Assembly: GCA_022606135.1 (NCBI GenBank) | Contig: JABYQN010000001.1 | Span: 3,286,001 to 3,350,000 of the forward strand | Length of the DNA: 64,000 bases | Source: Fomes fomentarius | Taxonomy: Eukaryota; Basidiomycota; Agaricomycetes; Polyporales; Polyporaceae | Reading direction: 5' to 3' | Part shown: one piece after another, positions 12,121 to 25,274 of the stretch | How the letters are laid out: every line of letters begins with the position of its first letter | Position numbering within the stretch: the first letter of the stretch is position 1 | Program-made: the position numbers and the translations under genes | The notes under the pieces: generated by a model | The model's input: only the letters and a program-made list of their open reading frames with translations | Told to the model about the DNA's origin: nothing | Databases searched by the model: none

Positions 12121-15100
12121 TGCAGGGTGGCACCCCAGGAAGCATGCACGAAATGGGTGCGCTGGAGCATAGAGACGGGGTCGAGTAGCTTCTCATCGTT
12201 GCTGTCCGCGCAGCCTGGCCCCTGTACGAGAAGATGAGCGTTTGTAGCGGGGATGGGGAGGCGAGCGTGGGGAGGAGAGCGTGAGCAGAGCGGCCGGGCG
12301 TTGAGTATCGTGAAGAGAGAGATGGTCGATCTGATCAGGCAATGCGGGGAACGCCGATGCATCGATCGAGATCCCTGTGCTCGGCTATCACGATTATGGT
12401 TTGGCTTGGCTCTCGCTGCCACCTCAGACTGACTCTCTCTCTCAGCCTCTGTCGACGTCGTCGCCCAACGTCGACGTTGCCATTCGCAACTTGGTCGCTC
12501 TTTCTGCTTCTGCTAGAGACGGGACGCTCGTATAGCAATTCACCCCGATGGCTTAATTCCCGACCGTTCCATGCTGCTGAATCATCACGTCCGTCAGCCT
12601 GCGTTCTCCTCCTCCACACCGCCATCCACGCTGACTCACGCTCATTCGTTCTTGTATGACTCGTATGTCCTAAGATTCAGCTACCTAAAAAATGAGGAAA
12701 TCTGGGTTTCAAAGATATTCGGGCTCACAGCTCCGCTCGCACTCCGGCCTTCGAGGACTCGATGACCGTCCCATCCGGCCTCTGGTCACAAGCTAACGAC
12801 ACTGTGCTCGCCGTGCGCCTCACGGAACAGGTGTGTCCTTGCGCAACAGGTGCGGCGCGAAGCAGGCATGCCTTCTTCTTCTCCTTGCTCCAATCAGGCT
12901 GGGACGCACGCCTCTCTCGCCGGCTTAGCACTGAAAGGGATAGTCAGTTCCGATGGTAAGTTCGCGCTCGCTCCGTTCAAGCTTCGCTCCGATGGCCTGT
13001 TACAATGGTGTACGTTAGGAATGCACTGCTCAACGGGCGCCGTCGCATCATCAGGTATCCGACAGCAGTACGTAAATTCTTGAATTTTTCGAGGACACCC
13101 GCTAAATTCGCTGGGACGCCTCAAGGATCAACGCAGGTCGCGTCTCGCATCACTACATTCGGCGACATGCATGCAATTTTGGATGTTCCGGTCCCTACAG
13201 TCCGGAGACTTGGACGACACCTGGACGCTGACGCGGTTGTCACACAGTGACAGCAAATGCATGCCCTCTCCGCGCCCTGTCATATGGCCCCTTCCCCCCA
13301 TCATCTACTCGTCATCTGAATGCTCCCCGCACGCCGTCTTGTGGGCTTACAAACATGCTGAGTCCAACAGGTCATTTTTGTCTCTAGGTCTCGGCTGTGG
13401 AATACACCCCTTTCCTCTGCCTGCGGGACCGCGCGACCGTCGTATTCCCTTCATGTCCGCCTGCTGGTTCGCGTAGTCTCGCCGGCGTAGCTTGGATCCG
13501 TGGGCCATCTATGCACCACTCGTCCCGTTATTTCTTATCTCCGCGTTCACTCGCGTCCTACAGAATATCTGATGACTTTCCACCCCGGATACGCGAGCTT
13601 TCGCGCTCATCCGGGCCCACACAGCCATCCAGGAACATTGCCCCCAGGTCGCGCATCCGCCCGCCGGTTCCGATCGTGTTCCATTCTGGAAACGCTCATA
13701 TTGCAAACTCTCGTCTCGCTTCGAGCTATGCCGGTGGGCGGGTCAAACCTGGGTCAAGCTTTCATAGTCAGTACGGCGTCATCTCTCTATAGCGCTATGA
13801 TCCGTTGTAGTCGGAACATACTCCTCACTTGCGGAGCTCGAAGCCAATCTGATCGACGGCGCTCAGCACTCTAATCTGCAGGCCATACGACGAGCTGCAG
13901 GCCCGAAGAACGGACGCAGCCTCCTTCTCATAATGTTCTGCACGCCACCAGAGCAAGGACCCTCCCAGCTGACCTTCCCGACCTCACGACGGCCATGATG
14001 AGGGCTCCTCCGGACGAGTCGCGCCGCACAAGAGACTCCTCTCTCGATGACCTACTTGCACGGAGGACTTCTGACGGCGCACGGACCATGCCACGCTGCG
14101 TGTTCGGCTGGGGCGATACTGCGGCACCCCCAGGACTTCCCAGACAGACATCGACGACAACCTGCCGTCACTAGGACGCAGGGACGGGCGTCGCCCGCCA
14201 CCGCTGCCGAATTGCCCTCTACACAGCGAAGAACACCGCACACACCCTAGTACTACACATGGCACATCGTACGGCACCCTCGGGCTAGCGAAGACACGAA
14301 GTCCCGCATGTATGTACATTCATACGTTGCAAGTATGCCAGTGCAACACGTACATGCGCAAATATTACCTGATTTTTTCTGCGCGGATCGTCGGCCGTGG
14401 GCCGTGGCTACTCACTCATGTGTGCGTACACGCCCTGCCCGGTAGCGCCCCCGCGTCGCGCCTCGTGGCTGATGCCGGCAGCCCCCAGCGGAGGAGCGGA
14501 CCAACGGGAGGGCAGAAGAAGGCAGGCGCGGCAGGACCTCGCCCGGCGCGAGGCTTCCCGCGCACCGCGCGAGGCTGGCGCGCGTGTGGTCTGGGTGGGG
14601 AGGTTGGGTAAGGAGGGCTCGTTGGCGTTGGCTGCTGACCGCTGACCGCTGGCTGCAATGCCCCTTATCGCGCGAGCCGGACGGCGAAGCTCGCAGAGCG
14701 GGGTTCGGTGCGCCGCGTGGTGGGCTGAACGGTGAACGTGGTGGTGCGTTTTTTGATGTTCTCCTTTGTTGTCTCCGGCGAAGCTTGAGAGAGCGGGGGT
14801 GTGAAGAGGGGAGGCGGTGCGTTGCGCGTTGCGTTGTTCGCTCGTTCTGTCTGTCTGTTCGCGACTGGGAGGGGCAGACGAGCGCAAAGCAGGTTGAACC
14901 TGACTAGTTACCGGTAGTATCGGGCGTTTCCTTGTATGTTCTGGCTTGCTTTGTGGGGCCAGATAAAACGGCCGGCCTGGACGCACTCGAGCTCATCACC
15001 CATCACCCGTCGGACCGAGCCATGTACTATCCTCGTCCGTCCGTTGATGCGTCGTGCATGACGCATGGCGCATGACGCGGGTCGTTCGGTGATAGATGCA

Positions 15101-18100
15101 GCCGGAACTCTTCCAATAAAGATGTTTCCGGGACGGAAAGGTGGGTTGTTGCGACGCTAGTACACTAATAGTACGTTGAATGCAGGGCGTGTGGTCAGGT
15201 TCTGAGAGGAAGCCTGCCTCGCGTCCTGTTATCGCACTGCCCATCCGCACCTCTGGATTTCTCGGACACGGAGAGTGGGTGGGCAGGTCTGTCAGTGTCA
15301 CAATATGCGCGCACGTTCAGAATCACGTTGCCGAAAGCTAGTACATTCACTATTCAATATTCAGTATTCAGGCCCCGCACATGTGCATTCCCTTTTAGAC
15401 TGTCTCGCTAGAAACTAACCAAAGCACCTGCAGATGCGCAGCATCGCAACTCGCGCCATCAGACAAGCTTCAGCCTTCAGGCAGGTAGGCGATGGCGGTG
15501 GCTTCGCGACTTCTCTCGCGTGCAAGCGACCCCTCCCTCCTAGGTTCGATCCGAACGGAATCCACGATACTAGTAGTCACTATGACTCGACTCTACTACT
15601 ACTATAGTATGTCTATGTTCCCCGCCTCGTGGCCTCCAATTCCCTGGGGTCAGAAGCTCGCACTTCTTGTGTTTCTTCCTTAGTATTCTGTGTGCGCCCC
15701 CTCGCCTCGAGGCGGAGATACACCCGCATCGCCCGCGTGCGGATGGCCACATGCCATCTGTTCGTGGACGCGCGCACTCAGGCACTGCGGAGTGGACGTT
15801 ACCCGGCGGGCCATGCGATATTTGGGTTTATTCGAGCGGGAAGTTCTATCGATGAGTAGGGTTAGGGCACGATCCACCGTACGGTGTGCACCACCACCGC
15901 GGCCGCGCTGCCAGTGCAACGGCGAGTCGATGTCGGAGAAGTGATAATAGTCTATAGACATAGCATTCAAACTCCGCGTGCGCCGACGACCTCAGAGACA
16001 CGGGGAGCCGTGAGATAGTTCAGCAGATCGCAAGATTCGGGTAACCTGGGACTGCCTCCCAACATGAGATCGCGTTTGCAGTAGCTGGATCCTGCTGTAA
16101 GGACTTGCACCCACGCTGCCAGGATTTTGAACCGTTAAGCGCCGTGCCTACCCGAGGGTGCGAAACTGGGAGACGAGGCTCGACTTTTCCGTACTACGAT
16201 GTTCTCAGATGTTCTCAGATGGTGATGTACATTGTAGGCAGTCGGACGCATCCCGCGGAGACTCTGAGGTAGTAGGATGGCGTACGCCGCGGCAGCTTCA
16301 CACGAAAGATGGTGTGATACGGAGGGAGAAGAGGAACGATGTGTGAACTGGCAGGAGGAGGTCCTATCGTGGAATGTATGTATGTGATTAAGTATCGCCT
16401 CGGAGGACGACGGGCGGAGATGGTGTCCTCGCCTGTGTCGGCCGCGAGCCTGCCTGTTGGCAGGGTGCACATGGATACGGGTGCATGGGAACCATGGAGA
16501 CTGTATTGTCTTGTCGATGGCTCTCGATGGAAGGCATGAGAGCCGCAGCCTGTCCCGAGTCCTACGTCACTGAATATGAACGGGGCCGGGAGCAGAGGTT
16601 CGTATGTTCGTTGAATGGAGGACGATACAGGCCCTGCACGCGAGGTCCGCGTTGCACGTCCGACCGCCGTCTCCGCGGTTTCGGGAGTAATGTGTGGCGA
16701 GTTTCGTACCAGACTTGCTCCGTCCATACGTTTGCTGTGATACGCTAGAGAACTGGCACAGGACCAGGCGGTTAGCCTCGCGGGGTGAGCCTGTCGCAGA
16801 CGCACGATCACTTGATACCACACATCGAGTGCACTGACTGATTGTGCTCGGGGAGACCTCGCTCTAGAACGATGGGGAGGTGCGTGATATCGCGATACTG
16901 GAATTCTCGAGCGTTTGGTGTGGTAACGGCTGTTCCAGGGTGGCCTAGATACATCGCTCGGGTGGGGGAGTAGCCACGGTCCATCTGTGACTACGAGCGA
17001 TGGTTCAGTCGACGGAAACTCTCTTGCGACAGTTCAACCTACCTCGTGCTTCCTCGACTGGCCCACAGCCCCCAACAAGGACCACCCTCGTGTTGTACTG
17101 AACATGTGCCTTGTAGTGGAGCACCGTATGTGGTGAAGCAGGACCAATGGGGATATGCTGCCCAGACACTTGTGTGGACACGCCTTCCCCTCGAAATTGA
17201 GAAACGTGGCGACATAGTTTGAGTATGACCATGAGAGCTGCGCATACGTGGGGCAGTGAGACTTGGCAAGCTTGACAGGGGAGGTAGTGAGGCACATGTA
17301 CACAATCACTTACGATACGTTTGCCTCACTCAACTCATTCACACCTGCCGTCCGCGTCTCTATAACCTCCGCACCTACACCCGGTCGGCGTCAGGACGGC
17401 TCATGCATACGGAGCCATGAAGACGAGGGAGGAAGCACGAACACGAAGAGAGAGAGCCACGTAGATGGCACCTCATAAAATCGTCAGCCGTCCGCGTCAC
17501 TGGCGCAGTAGCCACACTTGACAGGTTGATCGATGTGGCACCTGTCGGTTAGCGGTTGAATGGATGTTCGTCTGGCAGTGGCAAGTAGTTGCGTCGAGTC
17601 GCGCAACGGCCCATGGCTCAGATAATACAGTGCGTGTGTAGCTATACGGCATGCGCATAGCTCAGAGGACTAGCAGACGCTCCCTGAGGTTCGTGGGTAA
17701 GTGAATATCACAGCCAAGAGGCGAGGGGATGGTGGCTCACGATTCATAGCCATCGCATGTGGTGGGCGCGGATGCACGAATCACTGGAAGGCAGTGGTCG
17801 TGTACCATGGCGACGCAGGAGCGCCGTGTTTTGACTTGAATCCTATGTACGCATGGTCCTATCGCTCAAGGAGCGACCGTAAAAGTCCAACAGACGTACG
17901 CTAGATATAGCTGCTGCTCTGACGTGTTTCAGTTGTAGGTTAAAGAGCAACCCCACAGATGGGCGCGCGAGGCCGTGAATGAACGGACAATGGGGGTAGG
18001 CATGGTCCACTCGGTATCGGAGGGGTGTCCAAGCCATCGGAGAAAACGGACCAGGACTCATATTTGAAGCGACGAGGGAGCCGAGGGGAGTCGGGCTTGC

Positions 18101-19190
18101 CACAACGGCAGCATAATTGACGCGGACATAACGGATGTTGAGCACAGGTCTCGGAACTCTATTTGTGATGCTTGCGTTCGGTCTCATTTGCTGTACGGGT
18201 ACGGAATAGCTGAGCTGGAGCATGAGATGCCGGGCAGAAACCTCGGCTCGGATGAGTATCAAACTCCAAATTCGAGGATCCCACTCAGCCCGGCATGCCA
18301 CAGAGTGAGTTGAGTTGCTAGGTTGACAACCAAGTGAAACGGATGGCAGGCTGGTGGGTCGGTGTTTGTGAGCAGGAGCTGCATAAGCAGCACCCATAGA
18401 ATACCCGAAGCAGAATGAGATCTATGCTAGCAGTGACAGTGATTAGCTATAGGATCGATGCTTGAGAGCAATCACGTTTTGATGTGTCCGAGGGATGGCT
18501 TATGATGGTTGACCAACGCCCATTAAGCCAAAAGGATGTAAGAAGCTCAAGATAGGGGTGAGTGATGCGAAGTATCTAGAGAACTTGGGACTCGGAGAGA
18601 GAAGTGATGGCCAGTGGACGACACGCAACTCGCAACTGCTCAGTGAGAGGCCGCCCAAGAATCACGCGCTTCTATGGTGACCATGGGCGCTAGTGGCAGT
18701 GCCATTGTCGTGGGCGCCTTTAGCCATTCCTTCTGCTGCTGCACTTGGTCTCTTTCATATCTGACTCTGAGTCCCTGCCTCAATATTCAATTGTCCTTGT
18801 CCGCTCGCGTCCTTCTATCCAACATCTCCGACTGAGCATCGGGAAAGACTGCTGCACAAAAGCCCCAGCTTGCGATAGACTAGAAGAGTGCAAAGATGCG
18901 AGCGAAGTCGTTAGAAGAGACCTCTTCGTTGATGAGAGCAATGTTCTTCGTTGGTTCCTCGTCGGTTTGTCTCGCGGGCGTGGCAGCTGGACAGGGAGTG
19001 TGGGCATCGACGGCTTTACATATAAGTTGTGATCTTCCTGCTGCGATCCATGCCGCCCAGCTCGCCTCAACCGTCGTCCCGCAGGATAGCCCCGCCGCCC
19101 AGAACAGAGCGCGGACAGGGGGCAGGCGAAGTCCATCATCTTCCCCTCTCTCATCAACTTCCACTCGACGATCGTGGGCGGCCTCCTGAT
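12121..19190. other. No gene seen
   Basis: This is the rest of the long gene-free interval, running up to the promoter of the first F-box-like gene. Frames are short on both strands. Minor features are a doubled 11-mer around 16,197-16,220 (two copies of gatgttctcag) and a GC-rich patch at about 14,440-14,720. I found no transposase, reverse transcriptase, tRNA or rRNA signature. Confidence 0.45.
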
Positions 19191-19192
19191 CG

Positions 19193-19199
19193 TATATAG
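19193..19199 (+). promoter_or_regulatory. Probable TATA box of F-box-like gene 1
   Basis: TATATAG about 48 bp before the ATG at 19,247. TATA-like elements also precede the three other family members (around 25,453, 26,869 and 28,161), which suggests the promoters were duplicated with the genes. Confidence 0.4.
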
Positions 19200-19246
19200 C
19201 AGCCAGCGCAGACTGCAGACGCCTCCACATTGTCTCCCGCCCCACC

Positions 19247-20469
19247 ATGCAGAAGCTTGCAGTCGAACTCGTCACCCTCATTTCCTTCTTCGCCTGCACA
19301 GACGGCGGCCCAACAGGTCGCTCTCTCGCCCTCGTTTCAAAACGCATCAACTATGCATCCCGCCCCGCCCGCTTCTACTCGGTCTCCCTCATCAGCTCCG
19401 TCACCCAGATCGAGCAGTTCCTCGCATGCTACGAGGCAGAACGCGCGCGCGCCGTGGACAACATGCCCCGCGTGCGCCATCTCTGCCTCTCATTCTTTGG
19501 CAAGGGCCTCGAAGGCGCGCCCCAGCAGGGCGCTCCCTCCGCGTCCTCTACGCTCAACTCGCGCGCACAGTGGCTCGCCGCCATGCAGCGACGCGCTCAG
19601 CACCAACGCTCGGTCCAGGACGGCCTCGACGAACGCTACAACCGCGTCGTCCCAGCCCTCATGCGCGCTGTCGCCCTGGACCTCCACTCGCTCGCACTCA
19701 TCCAGGCCCAATGGCGCAGCGCGAGCGTCATCCGTTGCCAGTTCCCGCAGCTCCAGGAATTAACCCTCGTCGGCGGCGATCCCAGCTTCCTTCCTTTCAA
19801 CTTTGTTCCGACTGGCAAGCCAATCTACCCTGCCCTCAAGCGCCTGCACCACATCCTCTCCCTCGTCAACAAGGACGTCGACCTCCTCCAATGGGCGCCT
19901 CATGCCCCGAACCTCACCCATCTGCGCCTCTCGCGTCTAGACTACTACCCGCGCGTCACCGTCGACACCCTTGAGCAGGCCATCAGTGAGTTGCACTCGC
20001 GGCACAGATGATTCGTCCGACCTTGCTAACTAATGGGAACGACACAGGTCCCTCCGCTCCCGACAATCTCTTCCCCCACCTCGAACAGGTCGTGATACAG
20101 CCACACCCAGGCCCGCCGCCGAATAACGACGGGCGCCCGAGCACGTCGACGCTCTCGTATCGCGCCTTCCTCAGGCATCTGCACCGGGCGGCACACAACG
20201 CGCGCGTGCCCGTCATGCTGCTTCCTGCGATGGAGGCCCCGAAGCCTGGTGTAGACCCAAGCCAAAACTGCGTCAAGCGGCTGCATGGAGTGTGGAGGGA
20301 CAGAATCGAGGGCGGGCCGGGCGTTTGGGATAATCAAGCGATCGGGGAGGAGCATGCGCACAGTCCGTCGCCGTCGCTGTCGCCTTCACCGTCACCCTCG
20401 CAAGCCCCACCGATGATATCGACGCCTCCGCCGCCGCTGCCGGCGGTGGTGGTGTCGTGCGCGGCATGA
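19247..20469 (+). CDS. F-box-like family protein 1
   Basis: Exons 19247-19985 and 20048-20469 with a phase-1 intron (GTGAGT...CACAG) encode about 386 residues. The N-terminus (MQKLAVELVTLISFFACTDG, then SLALVSKRINYASRPARF) is the degenerate F-box seen in a large Agaricomycete family: a short helix, the ACTDGGxTG signature and a second helix ending in RPxRF. Such proteins are expected to bring a target to an SCF ubiquitin ligase through Skp1, which is inferred from the family. The middle has leucine-rich stretches (FPQLQELTLVGGDPSF, NLTHLRLSRL). The C-terminal block matches the paralogs (ARVPVMLLPA) but ends in a Ser-Pro/Pro-rich tail not seen in them. Three relatives lie within 10 kb downstream on the same strand. 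The substrate is unknown. Confidence 0.75.
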
Positions 20470-21223
20470 ACTGTTGCAATCCATCCTGTCTTCTTCCTTT
20501 CTATCTATTATGGACCAAGTGTGGCTGCTGTGGACCGGCTGATCTTCGAAGTTTATTATTCTTATTCTTGCATACTCTCTTGCTTTCTGGACTTTTTGCA
20601 TTCTCTTTTTGCAGTATCCGCCTCGCTCCAGCACGGCGCTGACACTCGCTAGCATCCGTACTTATTCTCCCGCAAGCCACCATCTATACACCGCAGACAA
20701 TGTACACTACCACCACATACGCAGATCATGATACACGATAGACAATCCTCTCCTCGCTCACTCCGCCCACCTTCCTCTGTGTCTGTTCGGGACCGCGGCG
20801 CGCCCGCTTTCCCAGAGCTCGATTCTCCCCTCCTTCACTAGTAGTCCTCGCACACGGCATCTGCGCTCGGCCCTCGGGCACGGCTGGCGGCGGCTGGCCC
20901 CCGCGGTACTGTAGTTGTTCAGTGTTGCCGTATCGTAGCAGTGTTATCATGCAATATGCAAACAAAATCATCCGTGAGCGCACAGAACCAGTACAATGAG
21001 CGTTGAGGACATTCACCACCATGCTCGACTCCCAACATATGCCAAGTCAGCAACGTTCAAGTATAGCTCAGAGTCACAGCCAAGGGAGACGGTGACCCTC
21101 GGACATAGCGGATACTACACACCGAACACGAATCGCGAACCGGAGAACACAGTCCTCTAAGTCCTTGCGATCAATCAATGCCATACATCTAGTAGCCGTG
21201 ATATTTTGACCGTTCCTTTAGAT
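20470..21223. other. Convergent intergenic region
   Basis: This lies between the 3' ends of F-box-like gene 1 and the glutamyl-tRNA synthetase gene. T-rich stretches just after 20,470 (plus sense) are consistent with 3' processing. No gene is seen. Confidence 0.5.
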
Positions 21224-24009
21224 CTACGGATCATACACGCTCTTCACCTTGTACATCTTCGTCTCCACGGCCGCGACAACCTCCTCATCCTCCTCGCCAT
21301 ACACCTTCTTCACTTTATACATCGTCGTCTCTGCAGGCGTCTCAAACGCCGCCTTCCGGGTCGCAGGAGCAGCGTCAGCGGGAGCAGCAGCAGATTTCGC
21401 AGCACCGGCACCTTTCTTGCTCTCCTTAGTAGTCTTCTTGCCCGCACCGCCCTCCGCAGGCGTCGCGGTCCCGGCCTTGCTCGCGATGCTCGCCGCGCGC
21501 CCGTCGGGGATGTGGATGAACTCGTGGCGGCCGTCGGCGGCAGCGGCGCCGTCGAAGATGTAGTAGCCCTTGCGCTCGAACTGGATGATGTCCCCCTTCT
21601 TGAGCGCGCGCACGTTCGCGTCCGCGAGCGCGTCCTCGCGGAACTCGGACTGCGGCGTGACAAAGTCCTGGACGTCGTCGTTCTCCTCGAGCTTCTTCTT
21701 CGTGATGAGGTAGTCGTGGTCGAGGAGCGTCACCTCGACGAGCGAGTGCTCGCCCGTCACCGCCTGCGGGAGCCAGGTGATCTTCTTCTTCGTCTTCCGG
21801 AAGTCGCCCTCGAGGTGCAAGTCCAGCTCGATGGCGGTGACTGTTCCGGATTCGTTGGCGGTCTTGGAGCGGACGATGGCATTTCCCCAGTCCATGAGGG
21901 TAATCTGACATGTTATGTGAGAGACGGACGACGCAGGCGAAAGATGGAGCAGACGCACCTCCTCCTGATCGTCGAAAGAGAGAGCATCTTCCTGCTCGAG
22001 GTAGATCTGGGACGAGTATACGGTGTTTTTCTCGCCAACCTCGGGGTTCTTCTTGTGCTTGGGCAGGCTCTTCACCTCAATCTCAGCGGGGCCGCCCTTG
22101 ATTGTCACCGGGACGCTGCGAAAGCCCATGAGCACACCGTATATCAATTTCTATGCCGCGATACTCACAGATTCGCCTTAGAGAGCGCCCAGAACCGCGG
22201 AGCAACGGGATCGATGACCTTCTTGTTGAGGGTCCAGAGCGAGTCCCACTCAAGCGACACGATGGCCTGCGAGGGGCCCTGCGCGAGCATGAACTGACGC
22301 AGCGCCTCCACGGTGAGACCGCGGCGACGGATACCGCGCACGGTGGGGAAGCGAGGGTCGTCCCAGCCACGTACAAGGCCTTTGTCCACGAACCAGTGAA
22401 GCTTGCGTTTTGATAGGAGCGTGTAGATGAAGTTCAGACGGCTTTTCCCAAGTTTGTGTCAGTGGTGGTGCTGCGAGCAATCATGCGATCACGTACCTGA
22501 AGTCCCAGATGTGTACTGGGCGGAGGTTGAGAGCCTCAATCATCCACTGGTACTGGGGGTTGCGGTCGCGGTATTCGTTCGTACGAAGGGCATGTGTCAC
22601 ACCCTCGTGCGAGTCCACGATGGGGCAGGCAAAGTCATAGGTCGGGTACACCTTCCATTTCGAACTGGCGGAGTGTCAGATACATCATCGCCTCGCACAT
22701 ACACTGACTTACCCAGTGCGGTGGTGAGGAAGCAAGTTCGTACGATAGATGACGGGGTCGCGAAGTGCCTTATTCGGATTATCCACGCTCATCTTAGCGC
22801 GAATGCACCACCGGATGCCTTCCGGGGTTCCCTTAGTCATCTCCTCGAAGTGCTTGAGGTTGTCTTCGACACTGTCATCGCGGTGCTTGGAGGCGATGCC
22901 CTCCATGCGCTCCTTACGCATCTGCTCCTGCTCCGTGTCGTCGGCATACGCCTTGCCTAATTTGATGATTTGTATCGCAAACTCATACAACTGATCGAAG
23001 TAGTCGGACGTGTGGGTGATCGTGTCCCCGTGGACCTCAAGGAGAGCAAGATCCTCGAGGATGGTCTCCTCAAATTCCGTCTAGAGCCTATGCATTAGCT
23101 CCGAGACACGGGGCGGTGCAATGACATGAATGACATACTCTCTCTTTTGTGGGATTGGTGTCGTCAAAGCGGATGATCATCTTGCCCTTGTACATCTTCG
23201 CGAAGTACTGGTTGAGCATTGCAGCCTTGGCGTGACCGATGTGTAGGTAGCCACTGGGCTCGGGCGGGAACCGAGTGACGACCTCGCCTTCCTTCGCATT
23301 CTGCAAGCCCAGCGCAAAGGATGCAGCGGTCTTGTTCGAGCGCGCCTTAGCGGACTTCGCGTCTGTACAATGTCTCATTCAGTGCTGAGCCACGCGCGGC
23401 CGTGCACGATCGGAAGCGTACCGGTCAAGCTAGCAATAGCAAGCTGAGTAGACTCGAGAGACTCGAGGTGGGAGAACCAACGAAGGAGGTGGGGATGCTT
23501 GTTGTTCTTCAACAACCCAACAATCTTGACGCTGCCTACGATCGGATTAAATCAAACACCGCTGATGCAGTGTTGGGAAAGGCAGACCCTTCAATGCGCC
23601 CCAGACAATCCAGTCCGCCGCTGTAGCATCATGGCCGACGAGGAATGTTCTATATGCTAGGTGATCGTCAAGCGAGTCAAGCGCGGCTGTAATCTCGGGG
23701 AAGGCGGTCACTGTAGGCAGTGTTTTGGCGAGGGCGAAATACGAGGACGTCTGCACCGCCGTAAGCGCGAGACATGTGTGAGACATACGCAACAAGTACC
23801 TTTGCGCTGTCATCCGACAGTCCACCGGCCTTTGCCAGTGCTTGAACGATGTCATCTTCCGCCGTGAGTTGAGATCCGTCTAGGTCAAGAGACAAGCCCG
23901 TCGCGGCAGTGTCGAAGTTGAGCGATGCCTTTCCGGTGTACGTCGCGATGGCGGCAGCTGCCCAGGGGAAGGGCGCGGCGGCGGGTGAGAGAGTGAGAGA
24001 GCCAGCCAT
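21224..24009 (-). CDS. GUS1: Cytosolic glutamyl-tRNA synthetase
   Basis: It charges tRNA-Glu in the cytosol. Nine exons (24009-23800, 23750-23588, 23535-23422, 23362-23139, 23080-22713, 22664-22497, 22441-22169, 22115-21959, 21904-21224) join in frame to about 785 residues. Residues 1 to about 160 form the GST-like domain that in yeast binds Arc1. The class I catalytic core follows, with the HIGH-type signature ([18 protein letters not shown]), [12 protein letters not shown], the tRNA-synthetase block [13 protein letters not shown] and the KMSKS equivalent [27 protein letters not shown] and the last exon form the beta-barrel anticodon-binding region. The IIRFDDTNP and [10 protein letters not shown] blocks place it with eukaryotic GluRS rather than GlnRS. 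The C-terminus is extended by an Ala/Lys-rich linker and two copies of a MYKVKxVY motif. It shares a 243-bp divergent promoter with the phosphoesterase gene. Confidence 0.95.
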
Positions 24010-24252
24010 GGTGGTAGTACAGGATGAAGAGAGATCTGAATTCGGTCTGAATGACTCGCAGAAAGTTCGTTAATCTAATCTTATCGTGTAATTGGGCCAC
24101 AACCGACACTGACAGCGCTAATACGTCTATTGGCAAAAGCCAACATCGCGATGAGGACCTGAACAACCGGTCGTCATAGCCTCGTCCAGGTTCGTGTATT
24201 AAAGCGTTGAGATGTCCTGCACGAGACCCAACATTCCTCGCAAACGCAATCA
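24010..24252. promoter_or_regulatory. Bidirectional promoter
   Basis: The 243 bp between the start codons of GUS1 (minus) and the metallophosphoesterase (plus) must hold both core promoters. No clear TATA box is seen on either strand. Confidence 0.6.
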
Positions 24253-25274
24253 ATGTCCCTTCCGCAAACCTCCGAGGCGCAGACGGCGGTGGTTCACGAC
24301 TGGTATGATATCACCCACCCGCCCCGTCATCCAGGCCCGGGCTGGACTCGTTTCGTCTGCATCTCCGACACCCACTCCTACATCTTCCCTGTCCCCCCTG
24401 GCGACGTCCTTCTCCATTCGGGTGATCTCAGTGGCCATGGGACACTCCAAGACCTCAAGGTCACCCTCAATTGGCTCAAGTCCCTCCCACATCCTGCCAA
24501 GTTGTATGTGCCCTCTCTCTTCTCTTCTCGTTCGTACCTGCTGACCATATTCATAGCTTCATAGCTGGAAACCATGACGTACGTATTGTCAAATCTGTCA
24601 GTCCGCATGCACCAATTCGCGCCTTCAGCTTGCGCTAGATGAGGGTTACGAGGAGGGTGGTGATCTGCGTCAATTCAAACCCTTCCGTCTCAAAGACAAG
24701 GTATGGCGGATCGCAAAGGAGTGCTGTCAACTCAACTCACAGCCCTCGCCAGGATATCACGGCTGCCCGCAAGCTGGTACGCAGCAACTCATTCCGTAAG
24801 GAAGGCATGTTCTATCTTGAACATGAGGCTGCGATCTACCACGCACAGACTGGGAAGACGTATACAATATACGGCTCTCCGGTAGGCCACATCTCATCTG
24901 ATAGGATGAACACTTACGTGTGTTCCTAGGCCGCACCATTCTATTCAATTGGAGCATTCCAGTACGAGCCTGGCCACGGGAAAGACATTTACCAGAAGAT
25001 ACCCGCATCGACGAACATTCTCTTGACTCATACACCACCTCTGGGCGTTTGCGATCTCACCAAACACGGGAAGCACGCCGGCTGCCCCGAACTCGCGGAG
25101 CGCCTCGCCCACGACGACCTGAAGAACTGCAGGTTGCATGTCTACGGTCACATCCACGAAGGCCGCGGGGCCGCGATTGTTGGACAGACTCCTGATAACC
25201 CGTCGGGCCGGGTGTCAGTCAACGCCGCACTTCCCAATTCACCGCTGCCAATCATTGTTGATCTGAAGGACTAA
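24253..25274 (+). CDS. Calcineurin-like metallophosphoesterase (MPPED type)
   Basis: Five exons (24253-24503, 24557-24578, 24629-24700, 24753-24881, 24930-25274) encode about 272 residues; the second exon is only 22 nt. The metal-binding motifs of the superfamily are all present in order: SDTH (D-x-H), GDVLLHSGDLSGHG (GD box), AGNHD (GNHD), LLTHTPPLG and YGHIHEG (GHxH). The length and the HSGD and HTPP blocks fit the MPPED1/MPPED2-like phosphodiesterases. The substrate is unknown; animal relatives hydrolyse cyclic nucleotides weakly. No signal peptide or membrane segment is seen. It is transcribed away from GUS1. Confidence 0.88.

Noticed and set aside
14408..14986. 192-codon minus-strand frame
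   Set aside because: It sits in a GC-rich patch with overlapping plus-strand frames and is rich in Arg, Ala, Pro and Ser without structure.
16105..16145. Possible T-arm on the minus strand (GGTTCAAAATCC)
   Set aside because: The five-base stem does not pair and no cloverleaf can be completed upstream.
17640..17700. tRNA-like words (tagctcag...ggttcgtggg)
   Set aside because: The D-arm and T-arm look-alikes are only about 45 bases apart, the D stem does not pair and no acceptor stem can be drawn.
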